Positions 42,158 through 51,400 of a stretch of DNA of 64,000 bases are shown one piece after another. Position numbers and translations under genes: made by a program. Every line of letters begins with the position of its first letter. Within the stretch, counting starts at the first letter, position 1. Source of the DNA: an uncultured Eubacterium sp. Its GTDB lineage: Bacteria > Bacillota_A > Clostridia > Lachnospirales > Lachnospiraceae. The notes beneath the pieces are model-generated. The model was not told where the DNA came from and made no database searches. It was given only the letters and a program-made list of their open reading frames with translations. The stretch is from NCBI GenBank assembly GCA_910589045.1, contig CAJUSH010000005.1, forward strand, positions 33,331-97,330, given 5' to 3'.

Positions 42158-42184
42158 AAACGCCAGCCTCTCAGGCTGACGCTG
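42158..42184 (-). terminator. Terminator after the alpha/beta hydrolase
   Basis: Minus-strand GCGTCAGCCT and AGGCTGGCGT arms followed by seven T residues. The 5' arm overlaps the last codons of the hydrolase. It ends the xpaC-telA-HAD-hydrolase operon and separates it from the condensation-domain gene. Confidence 0.9.
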
Positions 42185-43208
42185 TCTCTTTCGCGAGCTT
42201 TGATACCGGCTCGGCGGCCTCTGCCGCTTTCCCGGACACCGGGCAATCATCGTACATCTCAAAAAAGTCCATCAATTTCTGCCGGTACAGCTCGGGCGCT
42301 TCATATGCACTGCACAGATGCCGCGCCTCCGGCACGATGACCAGCTCCTTCGGTGCGCGGCACAAATTATAATTATGGAGCGAGTTTCCCGCCTCCACAT
42401 AGGTATCCTTTTCCCCATGGAAAAATAAAACCGGCCTCCGGTTCACCTTCAAAGACTCCGTCGTATCCGCATCCCCCATGCAAAATCCGGCCAGAAGCCT
42501 GCAGAACAAATCCACACGGAACAAAAGCAGCTCGACCCGGGGCAGATGGAACCAGTTCGCCGCGATATCCGTAAGCTCCCCCTTCATGGAGCGAAAGCCG
42601 CAGTCCGCGATCAGTCCCCGAACCTCCCCCGGCAGTGCGCGTCCCGATGCCATGAGCACCGCTGCCGCTCCCATAGATTCCCCGTAAAGGTAGATCGGAA
42701 GCTTCCGTGCATTTCTTCTGGCAAGATAATACGCCCACCGCTGCACGTCATACTGCTCCTTCGCCCCGAAGGTGATATACTTCCCCTCGCTCTGCCCGCA
42801 GCACCTCTGGTCAATAAAGAGCAGGCTGCACCGGTTCTCGTGGAGGAACCTGGCAATATACGCAAAATCCCCGAAGCAGCTGGCCCTGTATCCGTGGCTC
42901 AGAAGAACCACGCGCTTCGCATCCGCCGCCGGGAGGTAGCAGGCATGGAGCCGCAGCCCGTCCGCACTTTTCACGTAGCAGTCCTGCATGTCCTGGCTCC
43001 TGCACCAGGCCTTGCCCTCCTCGTATTCCTTTTCAAATTTGTTCCTCGGATGGTTAATCCTGATATGGGACAGACCAAACCACTTCTTTTTCGTCTGATT
43101 CCGTTTCGACCTGCAGTGAACCATCAGCTCAAAAAAAGACCATCCGACAGACATAAAAATACCGACTGCCGCCGGTGCGGCAGTCAAAACCTTCATCGAT
43201 TTTTTCAT
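42171..43208 (-). CDS. Membrane-anchored alpha/beta hydrolase
   Basis: A 345-residue serine hydrolase-fold protein with an N-terminal hydrophobic helix (residues about 8-30). The nucleophile elbow GESMGA (Ser near 176), the oxyanion region LLSHGYRAS, an Asp in HGEKDTYV and His in EARHLCSA give a complete triad. YFFLIDQRCCGQSEGKY-type sequence (here LLFIDQRCCGQSEGKYITFG) is typical of the YqkD/YfhR-like family. Substrate unknown. It lies 19 bp after the HAD gene and ends in a terminator, so it belongs to the TelA operon and not to the adjacent condensation/carrier/ligase set. Confidence 0.85.
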   Translation of the reverse strand: MKKSMKVLTAAPAAVGIFMSVGWSFFELMVHCRSKRNQTKKKWFGLSHIRINHPRNKFEKEYEEGKAWCRSQDMQDCYVKSADGLRLHACYLPAADAKRVVLLSHGYRASCFGDFAYIARFLHENRCSLLFIDQRCCGQSEGKYITFGAKEQYDVQRWAYYLARRNARKLPIYLYGESMGAAAVLMASGRALPGEVRGLIADCGFRSMKGELTDIAANWFHLPRVELLLFRVDLFCRLLAGFCMGDADTTESLKVNRRPVLFFHGEKDTYVEAGNSLHNYNLCRAPKELVIVPEARHLCSAYEAPELYRQKLMDFFEMYDDCPVSGKAAEAAEPVSKLAKETASA

Positions 43209-43227
43209 TTTCTACTACTGCTTTCCT

Positions 43228-44016
43228 TTACGCTTCCATCAGTCCAAAATGCGCCATCGCACGGTAAACGCCGTCGTCGTAAAGCGCGTCCGTCACATAG
43301 TCCGCCGCCCGCTTTACCTGCCAATCCGCATTTCCCATCGCGATCCCGACACCCGCATAGCTTAACATCTCCAGATCATTAACACTGTCCCCCACTGCAA
43401 AGGTATCCGCTCTGTCAATCCCAAAATATGCACAGACCTTCATGATGCCGGTTGCCTTTGTATGCCCCTTTGGAACCAGCTCCACAACGTCGCTGTTGTG
43501 GATGAGATACGTGTAATGCTCCGAAAGTGCCGCAAAGCCTCCTTCCCGGTTTGCATGATCCGTGGCGCACGAGAGCTTATTGATCCTCCATTCTCCGTAA
43601 TGCTCGCGAATCCCCACCAGATGATCCCCAAGCTCCCGCATCACCTTCTGTCCAAACGGCTCGTGTGCAAAATCCTCCGCATCCATATACAGATACTCCG
43701 GACCCTCCAGAATCGGGCGGAAGCCGTACCTTCTGACGGTCTCCACCGTATGTACCGCGAGCGCACGGTCGATGATCTTTTCATAAAGGATCTTCCCGCC
43801 GATCTCCACATGCGTCCCGCAGCCCGCCAGAACCCCGTCAAAGCCGATGGCAAAAAGCGTGGGATGCTGAATATAGGCGCGGGCGCGTCCGCTGCACAAA
43901 AATGCGTAATGTCCCCGGGCGCGCAGCGCCCGGATCGCCGTCACGGTGCTTTCCGGGATGCGGTTTGCAGAATCCCACAGCGTGCCGTCAATATCAAAAA
44001 ATACTGCCTTTCTCAC
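43228..44016 (-). CDS. Cof-type HAD hydrolase
   Basis: A 262-residue HAD phosphatase with nucleophile motif FFDIDGTLWDS at residues 6-16, a C2-type cap, Lys near 195 and the metal motif AVGDSVNDLEMLSYAGVGIAMGNA. It probably dephosphorylates a small sugar phosphate or flavin-type substrate. Translation starts with GTG, overlapping the telA stop as GTGA, so the two are coupled. The alpha/beta hydrolase follows. Confidence 0.92.
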   Translation of the reverse strand: MRKAVFFDIDGTLWDSANRIPESTVTAIRALRARGHYAFLCSGRARAYIQHPTLFAIGFDGVLAGCGTHVEIGGKILYEKIIDRALAVHTVETVRRYGFRPILEGPEYLYMDAEDFAHEPFGQKVMRELGDHLVGIREHYGEWRINKLSCATDHANREGGFAALSEHYTYLIHNSDVVELVPKGHTKATGIMKVCAYFGIDRADTFAVGDSVNDLEMLSYAGVGIAMGNADWQVKRAADYVTDALYDDGVYRAMAHFGLMEA

Positions 44017-45170
44017 AATTTCATCTCCAATAGCTTTGCCTTCAGCTCGTTTTCCATCGACTGAAGCTCCGTCTCTGCCGCCGCGCGCTTCGCCCGGCCC
44101 TCCGTCTGTATTTTCATCACCTCGTCCAGCGTCGAGATCAGTGACTCGTTTGTATGCTTTAACGTCTCGATATCCACAATGCCCCGCTCGGATGCCTTCG
44201 CCGCCTCGATGGTAGCTGTTTTCAGCTTATCCGCATTTTTCCGCAGAAGCTCGTTGGTCATATCCGTCACGGCCCGCTGGGCGGCTGCCGCCTGCGTGCT
44301 GTGCTCCACGCCAAGAGCGATAACCATCTGGCTCTTCCAGAGGGGGATCGTATTCACAAGCGTGGACTGAATCTTTTCCGCCATCACCGTATCGCTGCTC
44401 TGCACAAGCCGAATCTGCGGCGCCGTCTGCAGCGCCACCGTCCGGGTCAGCTCCAGGTCGTGCAGCTTCTTTTCAAAGCGGTCGATCAGCCCCTCGTAGT
44501 CCTTCGCCGCCTGCGCATCCTCCGGCAAGCCGCTGCTCAATGCCTTTGCGCGAAGCTCCGCCAGCTCCTTGCCGCGCGCCAGCTCGACCTTTTTCCTGCC
44601 CGCGATGATGTACATGGAAAGCTCTTTGAAATAGGTAAGGTTCATATCGTACATCTTGTCCAGCATCTGTGCGTCCCGGATGAGCTGGATCTGGTGCTTT
44701 TCCAGCGCATCGGTGATTTTTTCCACATTTGCCTCCGTCCGGTCATACTTTACCTTCATCGCCGTGAGCTTGTTCGCCTTTTTCTTGAAAAAAGCGCCAA
44801 AGCCCTTTTCATCCTCCTCGACGTCGAAGCTTTTGAGCTCCACCACAAGCGAAGTGATCATATCGCCGATCTCACCCATGTCCTTTGTCCTGACATTTTC
44901 CAGGGCGCGCTCGGAAAAATCCGCCATCTTCTTCTGTGTGCCCGCGCCGTACTGCAGCACCGCGTTGGAATTGCGCAGATCGATTTTCTCCACAAAATCC
45001 GCCACCATCTGCTTCTCCTCGGCGGACAGCATTGAGTCGTCGGCCGCTGTCTTCGGTGCCGGGATCGCTTCCACCGCAGGCGACGGCGCCTTTGGCTCCT
45101 CCTTCGGTGCGTCAAATGCGCCGAAATCCAGGGAGGGTGCCTCCGCCGTCAGTGTATCAAAATCTGTCAT
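44013..45170 (-). CDS. telA: TelA/YaaN family toxic anion resistance protein
   Basis: A 385-residue cytosolic, mostly helical protein. The N-terminal 45 residues are Pro/Ala/Glu-rich and disordered; the rest shows long coiled-coil segments (NAVLQYGAGTQKKMADFSER, IQSTLVNTIPLWKSQMVIAL and GVEHSTQAAAAQRAVTDMTN), which are conserved in TelA/YaaN. The family was named for tellurite resistance but its role is cell-envelope or anion-stress related and unsettled. The partner gene for an XpaC-like protein lies directly upstream, a conserved pairing. Ribosome binding site AGGAG. Confidence 0.9.
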   Translation of the reverse strand: MTDFDTLTAEAPSLDFGAFDAPKEEPKAPSPAVEAIPAPKTAADDSMLSAEEKQMVADFVEKIDLRNSNAVLQYGAGTQKKMADFSERALENVRTKDMGEIGDMITSLVVELKSFDVEEDEKGFGAFFKKKANKLTAMKVKYDRTEANVEKITDALEKHQIQLIRDAQMLDKMYDMNLTYFKELSMYIIAGRKKVELARGKELAELRAKALSSGLPEDAQAAKDYEGLIDRFEKKLHDLELTRTVALQTAPQIRLVQSSDTVMAEKIQSTLVNTIPLWKSQMVIALGVEHSTQAAAAQRAVTDMTNELLRKNADKLKTATIEAAKASERGIVDIETLKHTNESLISTLDEVMKIQTEGRAKRAAAETELQSMENELKAKLLEMKL

Positions 45171-45247
45171 CTCATTCTCCTCCGTGTTCTTAAATGTATA
45201 AAAATCCGGTCAGGGCATGTGCCGTAATGCGCGGCATACACCGTAAA

Positions 45248-46561
45248 TCATCCGAAATCCTTATTTCCGGTCAGCCCCTCCTGCTGCAGCATGACCTTCA
45301 TCGTCGATATGTCGGCAGAGATATCCCATGCCGTCTCCTCAAACAGGCTGTCAAACAAGTTTACAAACGCCTCATTGATCATGTCAAGCGTCGCCTCGAT
45401 CTCCTTTTTCGTGTTTGCAACGTTTGTGCCGTACGCCGGCTGTTCGTCCAGATCCCGGTACGCATCGATGAGCTTTGTCGTCGTAGGCAGATAATAGGTC
45501 ATAAACTTGTGCAGATCGCCCGCACTCTCCGGCTGCTTTTTCACCTGCGCAAAAATCCGGCGCATAATATCCTCCAGCTTCTCCAGCTTTTCGCTCATAG
45601 CCTCACCCGAAATCGCATCGTTGCACGCGTGGACGTGCCGGATGTACGCCTCGCCCTCGGTAAGGATCCGATGCACCTCATCCGTATATACCGCTTCCTC
45701 CTGCCGTACCTGTTCCGTCCTTTCCTGCTGCACGCGCGCTTCCTCCTGCGCCCGCCGCAGGCGCTCCTCCTCTGCCTGCGTATACTGCCGGAACGTTTCA
45801 TGATCCACGATGAGCGTTGTTTCCTCCCGGTCGAGATGCCCCTCGAGAAAATAGCCCCGCCGAAGCATGTCCTGCAAATCCTTCCGCACGTACTCCTTTT
45901 TTCTTCCGGCGGCACGGGCCAGCTCCTCGATGGCGCAGTAGCCCCGATCCCCGATGGCACGCACATAATTCCGAAACCGGTGATTGCGCCCGTTCATACC
46001 GGCACCCCGGGTGATCATCCAGATAAAGGGTGCCATCGCGATACAAAAGCCCACGGGCAGGCCGTAAAGGGCGCGCTCAACCATGCACGCGATCAGGCTG
46101 AGCAGCGCCGCAATGCCGAACATGCTTGTCCCGACGATACCCACCGCAAGAAGCGCCGGGCCTGCCGCCTGCCCCGGCAAAAACCGCTTGTAGCGCGCCG
46201 GAAACTGGCTTCCGGCAGGCAGAACCCGCCCGGGGCGGCGCATATCCTGCCGGTTACTGCGCTGCTCCTGCCCCTGCATGTTCTGCTCCGTCTGTCTGCC
46301 CGGATCGATCCGCCCGGACGGCTGCCGGCTGCCTCTGCCCGTCCACACGCCCGCAGCTCCCGTCGTATCCATGCCGCGCGCCTTTGCCTGACGCTCGATT
46401 TCCTTTCCCACCTGATTCATACCGCGCCCGATGCTGTCCACCGTCTCGCCGATCACGTCTCCCACACTTTTGCTCAGTCCGGTGAAGTCCCCCGATTCCA
46501 CTGCATGCAGCACGGAATCCATGACCTCCTGACCGACCTCGCTCCATCTGCCTGTACTCAT
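45248..46561 (-). CDS. XpaC-like (5-bromo-4-chloroindolyl phosphate hydrolysis) protein
   Basis: A 437-residue protein. After a Gly/Arg/Gln-rich region (about 60-150) come two membrane helices (about 165-205: AGPALLAVGIVGTSMFGIAA, then LLSLIACMVERALYGLPVGF), a helix-turn-helix-like stretch (YCAIEELARAAGRKKEYVRK, then DLQDMLRRGYFLEG), a coiled coil of charged residues (about 290-330) and the XpaC domain (MSEKLEKLEDIMRRIFAQVK to the end). XpaC partners with TelA; the named phosphatase activity is historical and function is unknown. A promoter lies at 46606-46634. Confidence 0.85.
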   Translation of the reverse strand: MSTGRWSEVGQEVMDSVLHAVESGDFTGLSKSVGDVIGETVDSIGRGMNQVGKEIERQAKARGMDTTGAAGVWTGRGSRQPSGRIDPGRQTEQNMQGQEQRSNRQDMRRPGRVLPAGSQFPARYKRFLPGQAAGPALLAVGIVGTSMFGIAALLSLIACMVERALYGLPVGFCIAMAPFIWMITRGAGMNGRNHRFRNYVRAIGDRGYCAIEELARAAGRKKEYVRKDLQDMLRRGYFLEGHLDREETTLIVDHETFRQYTQAEEERLRRAQEEARVQQERTEQVRQEEAVYTDEVHRILTEGEAYIRHVHACNDAISGEAMSEKLEKLEDIMRRIFAQVKKQPESAGDLHKFMTYYLPTTTKLIDAYRDLDEQPAYGTNVANTKKEIEATLDMINEAFVNLFDSLFEETAWDISADISTMKVMLQQEGLTGNKDFG

Positions 46562-46864
46562 TTTATCTACTTCCCTGCCTCGTTCCCATTTTTAGCGATA
46601 TCTGTATTCTATCAAATACACCCGAAAAGAACAACCTTTTGTGAAGAATTTGTAGCTCGTGAAGAAGCCGTTCGTTCCTGTTTTCTCCTGCGGTCATCGT
46701 TCATATCGACATTTGTCCGGCTGCGGCCCCGGAAAGCATCGCCGCCGATCCGTTGATCGCCGCGAACGCAAAGGAAGCCCTCTCCGCCTTATGGAAAAGA
46801 GCCTCCGCATATGATTTTTTGGATTGGAAAAAACAGATTGATTTATGGAAACCGGTGCAGCCCG
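46562..46864. other. Intergenic region between gltD and the xpaC-like gene
   Basis: Holds the promoter described at 46606-46634. The remainder (46640-46864), downstream of gltD, shows no clear terminator or gene; a short plus-strand frame here is considered under rejected items. Confidence 0.5.
46606..46634 (-). promoter_or_regulatory. Promoter of the xpaC-like/telA operon
   Basis: TTGTTC (46629-46634) and TAGAAT (46606-46611) with 17-bp spacing on the minus strand, 45 bp before the xpaC-like start. Confidence 0.65.
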
Positions 46865-48346
46865 TTACAGATAGGAATAGCCCATCAGGCTCTCATCCAC
46901 CTCGCGGGCCACCTCACGGCCCTCACGGATGGCCCAGACCACCAGCGACTGGCCCCGGCGCATATCCCCCGCAGCGTAGACCCGCTCCACGCTCGTCTTA
47001 TATCCGCCCGGCCCGGTTACGGCGTTTGTGCGCTCGTTTAAGCTGACGCCGAACGCCTTTGCGATATAGTGCTCACAGCCAAGGAATCCCGCCGCGATGA
47101 GCACGACATCCGCAGGCAGCTTTTTCTCGCTCCCGGCGACCTCACGCATCACCGTGCGCCCGCCCTCATCCTTTTTCGATTCGAGCTGTACGGTCACAAG
47201 CTCCCTGACATTGCCGTTTTTATCCTTCAAAAATTCCTTGACCGTCGTTTTATAAATGCGGGGATCGTGCCCGAAGAGCGCGATCGCCTCCTCCTGCCCG
47301 TAATCCACCTTGCAGACCTTCGGCCACTGGGGCCACGGGTTATCCTCCGCCCGCACATCCGGTGCCTTTTCCATCATCTCAAGCTGTGTCACGGACGCAG
47401 CGCCAAGGCGGATGCAGCTTCCCACGCAGTCGTTTCCGGTATCTCCGCCGCCGATGATGACGACGCGCTTCCCCTTCACGTCCACAGACTTTTTATCCTT
47501 TAAGCCGGAGTCGAGCAGGCTTTTTGTCACGCCGCTTAAAAAGTCAACCGCAAAATAAATGCCCTTCGCATCCCTTCCCGGCGCCTTGATATCCCGGGGA
47601 TTTTTTGCGCCGCAGGTGAGGATTACGCGGTCAAACTCCTTTAAAAGCTTCGCGGGCTTTACGTCCTTCCCCACATCCGATCCGGTGACAAAGGTCACGC
47701 CCTCCTGCTCCATGACCCGGATCTTCCGCTCAATCACCTGCTTTTCCAGCTTCATATTCGGAATGCCGTACATGAGCAGCCCGCCGACACGGTCGTCCCG
47801 CTCATACACCGTCACCGTATGCCCCCGCTTGTTGAGCTGGTCGGCGGCGGCAAGCCCCGCCGGGCCGGAGCCGACGATGGCCACCCGCTTTCCGGTGCGC
47901 ACCTTCGGCGGTTTTGCATCTGCATAACCGTTTGCATATGCATACTCGATGATGCCGTGCTCGTTCTCCTTCGTCGTTACGCTCTCGTCATAGTGTCCGC
48001 ACGTACACGCCGCCTCACAGAGCGCCGGGCATACCCGGGACGTAAACTCCGGGAAATTGTTCGTCTTTTTCAGACGCTGGTACGCCTGCTCCCAGTTGCC
48101 CCGGTACACAAGGTCGTTCCACTCCGGCACAAGGTTGTGCAGCGGACAGCCGCTGGTCATGCCCAGGATCGTCATCCCCGCCTGACAGAAGGGCACGCCG
48201 CAGGACATACAGCGGGCGCCCTGCACCTGCTGCTCCTTTAAGGACAGCGGAATATGAAATTCACGGAAATTTTTTATGCGCTCCTTCGGCTCGACTGCAC
48301 GCGCAGTCTTTCTCTCATACTCTAAAAAACCGGTTGGTTTTCCCAT
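46865..48346 (-). CDS. gltD: Glutamate synthase small subunit (NADPH)
   Basis: A 493-residue FAD and iron-sulfur subunit that passes electrons from NADPH to GltB. N-terminal cysteines for two [4Fe-4S] clusters are in CMSCGVPFCQAG, CPLHNLV and CPALCEAACTCG; the FAD loop is VGSGPAGLAAADQLNKRGH and the NADPH loop is IGGGDTGNDCVGSC. C-terminal GDMRRGQSLVVWAIREGREVA is the FAD-binding closure. It follows gltB by about 100 bp on the same strand. Confidence 0.97.
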   Translation of the reverse strand: MGKPTGFLEYERKTARAVEPKERIKNFREFHIPLSLKEQQVQGARCMSCGVPFCQAGMTILGMTSGCPLHNLVPEWNDLVYRGNWEQAYQRLKKTNNFPEFTSRVCPALCEAACTCGHYDESVTTKENEHGIIEYAYANGYADAKPPKVRTGKRVAIVGSGPAGLAAADQLNKRGHTVTVYERDDRVGGLLMYGIPNMKLEKQVIERKIRVMEQEGVTFVTGSDVGKDVKPAKLLKEFDRVILTCGAKNPRDIKAPGRDAKGIYFAVDFLSGVTKSLLDSGLKDKKSVDVKGKRVVIIGGGDTGNDCVGSCIRLGAASVTQLEMMEKAPDVRAEDNPWPQWPKVCKVDYGQEEAIALFGHDPRIYKTTVKEFLKDKNGNVRELVTVQLESKKDEGGRTVMREVAGSEKKLPADVVLIAAGFLGCEHYIAKAFGVSLNERTNAVTGPGGYKTSVERVYAAGDMRRGQSLVVWAIREGREVAREVDESLMGYSYL

Positions 48347-48449
48347 TTTACCTTTCCTCCTTTAAGGTAGCGGCACGCGCCGCTTCGCGTCACCTGCCAT
48401 GTCGTCGGAAGGTATTTAAAAAAAATGCTTCGCATTTTACCTTCCTCCT

Positions 48450-51400
48450 CTATTTTTTTGCAGTTGCATAGAAGGCTTCTATCTGTGCCTGCTCGGAGCT
48501 TAGTCCCTTCTCCTCCATCTGCACAATCGCCATCATCATGCGGTTGTAGTCGTAGGGCACGATCTTCTTGAATTTCGGCAGATAGTCCGCAAAATGGTCA
48601 AGAATCTCCTTGCCCTTCTCGGAGTTGGTACAGGTCACGTGCTCCCCGATCAGCTCCTTTAACTCCAGCACATCATATTTATTTGTCAGCTCCCCGGTAA
48701 ACACCATTTCCTTGTTGATGCGCGTGTAGAGGTCGTTGTCCTCGTCCAGCACGTAGGCGATACCGCCGCTCATGCCCGCCGCAAAGTTTTTCCCGGTCTT
48801 TCCGAGCACCACCACGCGCCCGCCGGTCATATACTCACAGCCGTGGTCGCCGACGCCCTCGACGACTGCGACAGCGCCGGAATTGCGGACGCAGAAGCGC
48901 TCCCCCGCAACGCCGTTAATAAACGCCTTTCCGCTTGTAGCGCCGTAGAGCGCCACGTTCCCGATGATGATGTTTTCATCCTTTTTATAGGTCACGCCCG
49001 CGGGCGGATAAACGATCAGCCGCCCTCCGGATAAGCCCTTGCCAAAATAATCGTTGGAATCTCCCACCAGCTCAAGGGTGAGCCCCTTCGGGATAAACGC
49101 CCCGAAGCTCTGCCCGCCGGCACCCCTGCACTTCACCACAAAGGTATCGTCCTTGAGCGCACTCCCGCATTTCTCCGTAATCTCGGAGCCGAAAATCGTG
49201 CCGAGGGAACGGTCGGTGTTCGTGACCTCCAGCTCTATCATGCGTTTTTTCCCTTCGGCAAGCGCGCCTGAGAGCTGACGCAGCAGCACCGTCTCGTCCT
49301 TCGTCCTTTCCAGCTCAAAATCGTACACCTTTTTCGGGTTAAAGGTGAATTTCTCCTTTGTTCCCACGTAAGGGTTATATAAAAGATGAGACAAATCGAC
49401 CTTTTTCTGCTTTTCGTTCAGATCGCCGCGCACGCGCAGAAGGTCACTTCTGCCCACCAGCTCATCCACCGTGCGCACCCCAAGGCGCGCCATATGCTCC
49501 CGCAGATCCTGCGCGATAAACCGCATAAAATTGACCACATACTCCGGCTTGCCCGCAAAGCGCCTGCGAAGCTCAGGGTTCTGGGTCGCCACGCCCGCCG
49601 GGCAGGTGTCCAGGTTGCAGACACGCATCATGATACAGCCCATCGTAACGAGCGGGGCCGTCGCAAACCCGAATTCCTCCGCGCCCAGCGCCGCCGCAAC
49701 CGCCACATCGCGCCCGGTCATGAGCTTCCCGTCCGTCTCCACGCGCACCTTCTCCCGCAGGCCGTTTAAGATCAGCGTCTGGTGCGTCTCCGCAAGGCCA
49801 AGCTCCCAGGGAAGCCCCGCATTGTGGATGGAGCTGCGCGGCGCGGCACCGGTTCCGCCGTCATAGCCGGAGATCAGAATGACCTGCGCCCCCGCTTTCG
49901 CCACGCCCGCTGCGACGGTTCCGACCCCCGCCTCGGAAACGAGCTTCACGGAAATGCGCGCCCTCCGATTCGCATTTTTCAGATCGTAAATGAGCTGTTC
50001 CAAATCCTCGATGGAGTAAATATCGTGATGCGGCGGCGGTGAAATCAGCGACACGCCGGGCGTGGAATGCCGCGTCTTTGCAATCCACGGGTAAACCTTT
50101 GCTCCGGGCAGATGCCCGCCCTCGCCGGGCTTTGCGCCCTGTGCCATCTTGATCTGGATTTCCTTCGCACTCACAAGATAAGTGCTGGTCACGCCGAAGC
50201 GTCCGCTGGCCACCTGCTTGATGGCGGAGCAGCGGTTTTTCCCGTCCGTTCCGACAACCAGGCGCTCGAGACTCTCGCCGCCCTCACCGGTATTTGACTT
50301 TCCGTGAATCTGATTCATTGCAATCGCCAGCGTCTCGTGGGCCTCCTGTGAAATGGAGCCGTAGCTCATAGCGCCCGTCTTAAAGCGGGTCACGATGGAA
50401 TCCACGCTCTCCACCTCCTCGATGGGCACGCCCTTTTTGGGGTAAGAAAAATCCAGCATCCCGCGGATGTAGTTGCGGTTTTCCATGTCGTTGACCGCTT
50501 TTTCATACTCCTGAAACATGGCATAATCGCCCCGCTTCGTGGACTCCTGCAGCAGATGAATCGTCAGCGGGTTGTACAGATGCTCCTCCGCACCGCTGCG
50601 CATACAGTGGCGGCCCACGGAATCCAGCGTCAAATCGTTCTCTAAGCCCAGCGGGTCGTACGCCTCGGAGTGCAGGAAGTTTACCTGCTCCTCGATATCC
50701 TTCAGGGTAATGCCGCCGATGCGGCTCACCGTGTTCGTAAAGTATTTGTCAATGACCGCCCTGTCAATGCCGATTGCCTCAAAAATCTTTGCGCCCTGAT
50801 AGGACTGAATCGTGGAGATTCCCATTTTCGCCGCAATCTTTACAATGCCGCCGATGATGGCCTGATTGTAGTCCTCGATGGCCGCATAGTAATCCTTATC
50901 CAAAAGGTGCTCGTCTACAAGCTGCTTCACCGTATCCTGCGCCAGGTACGGGTTCACCGCACAGGCACCGTAGCCCAGCAGCGTCGCAAAGTGGTGCACC
51001 TCGTGGGGCTCGCCGGACTCCAGAATAATCGCCAGCGCCGTCCGCTTTTTCGTCACGACGAGATGCTCATGGAGCGCCGCCACCGCCAGCAGCGACGGGA
51101 TGGCCACATGATTTTCATCCACGCCCCGGTCAGACAAAATGAGGATGTTCGCGCCGTCGCGGTACGCCCGGTCCGCCTCCACAAACAGCCGGTCAATCGC
51201 CTTTTCCAGACTCGTGTTTTTATAGTAGGTAATCGGTATCTCGCTCACAAAAAAGCCTTCTTTATCCATCGCCTTGATCTTCATCAGATCCGTGTTCGTC
51301 AGAATCGGGTTGTTCACCTTGATCACATGGCAGTTCTCGGGCTTCTCCAATAAAAGATTTCCGTCCTCGCCGATGTAAATCGTCGTGGAGGTCACAATCT

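Noticed and set aside
40192..43208. Alpha/beta hydrolase as the thioesterase of the condensation/carrier/ligase set
   Set aside because: A strong terminator at 42158-42184 separates them, and the hydrolase is 19 bp after the HAD gene of the TelA operon.
45194..46756. Long plus-strand open frame of 520 codons opposite the xpaC-like gene
   Set aside because: His/Arg/Leu-rich shadow typical of antisense frames; the minus-strand protein has recognisable domains and a promoter.
46753..47046. Plus-strand frame MIAANAKEALSALWKRASAYD between the xpaC-like gene and gltD
   Set aside because: The first part looks protein-like, but it has no ribosome binding site and most of it is antisense to the conserved 3' end of gltD.
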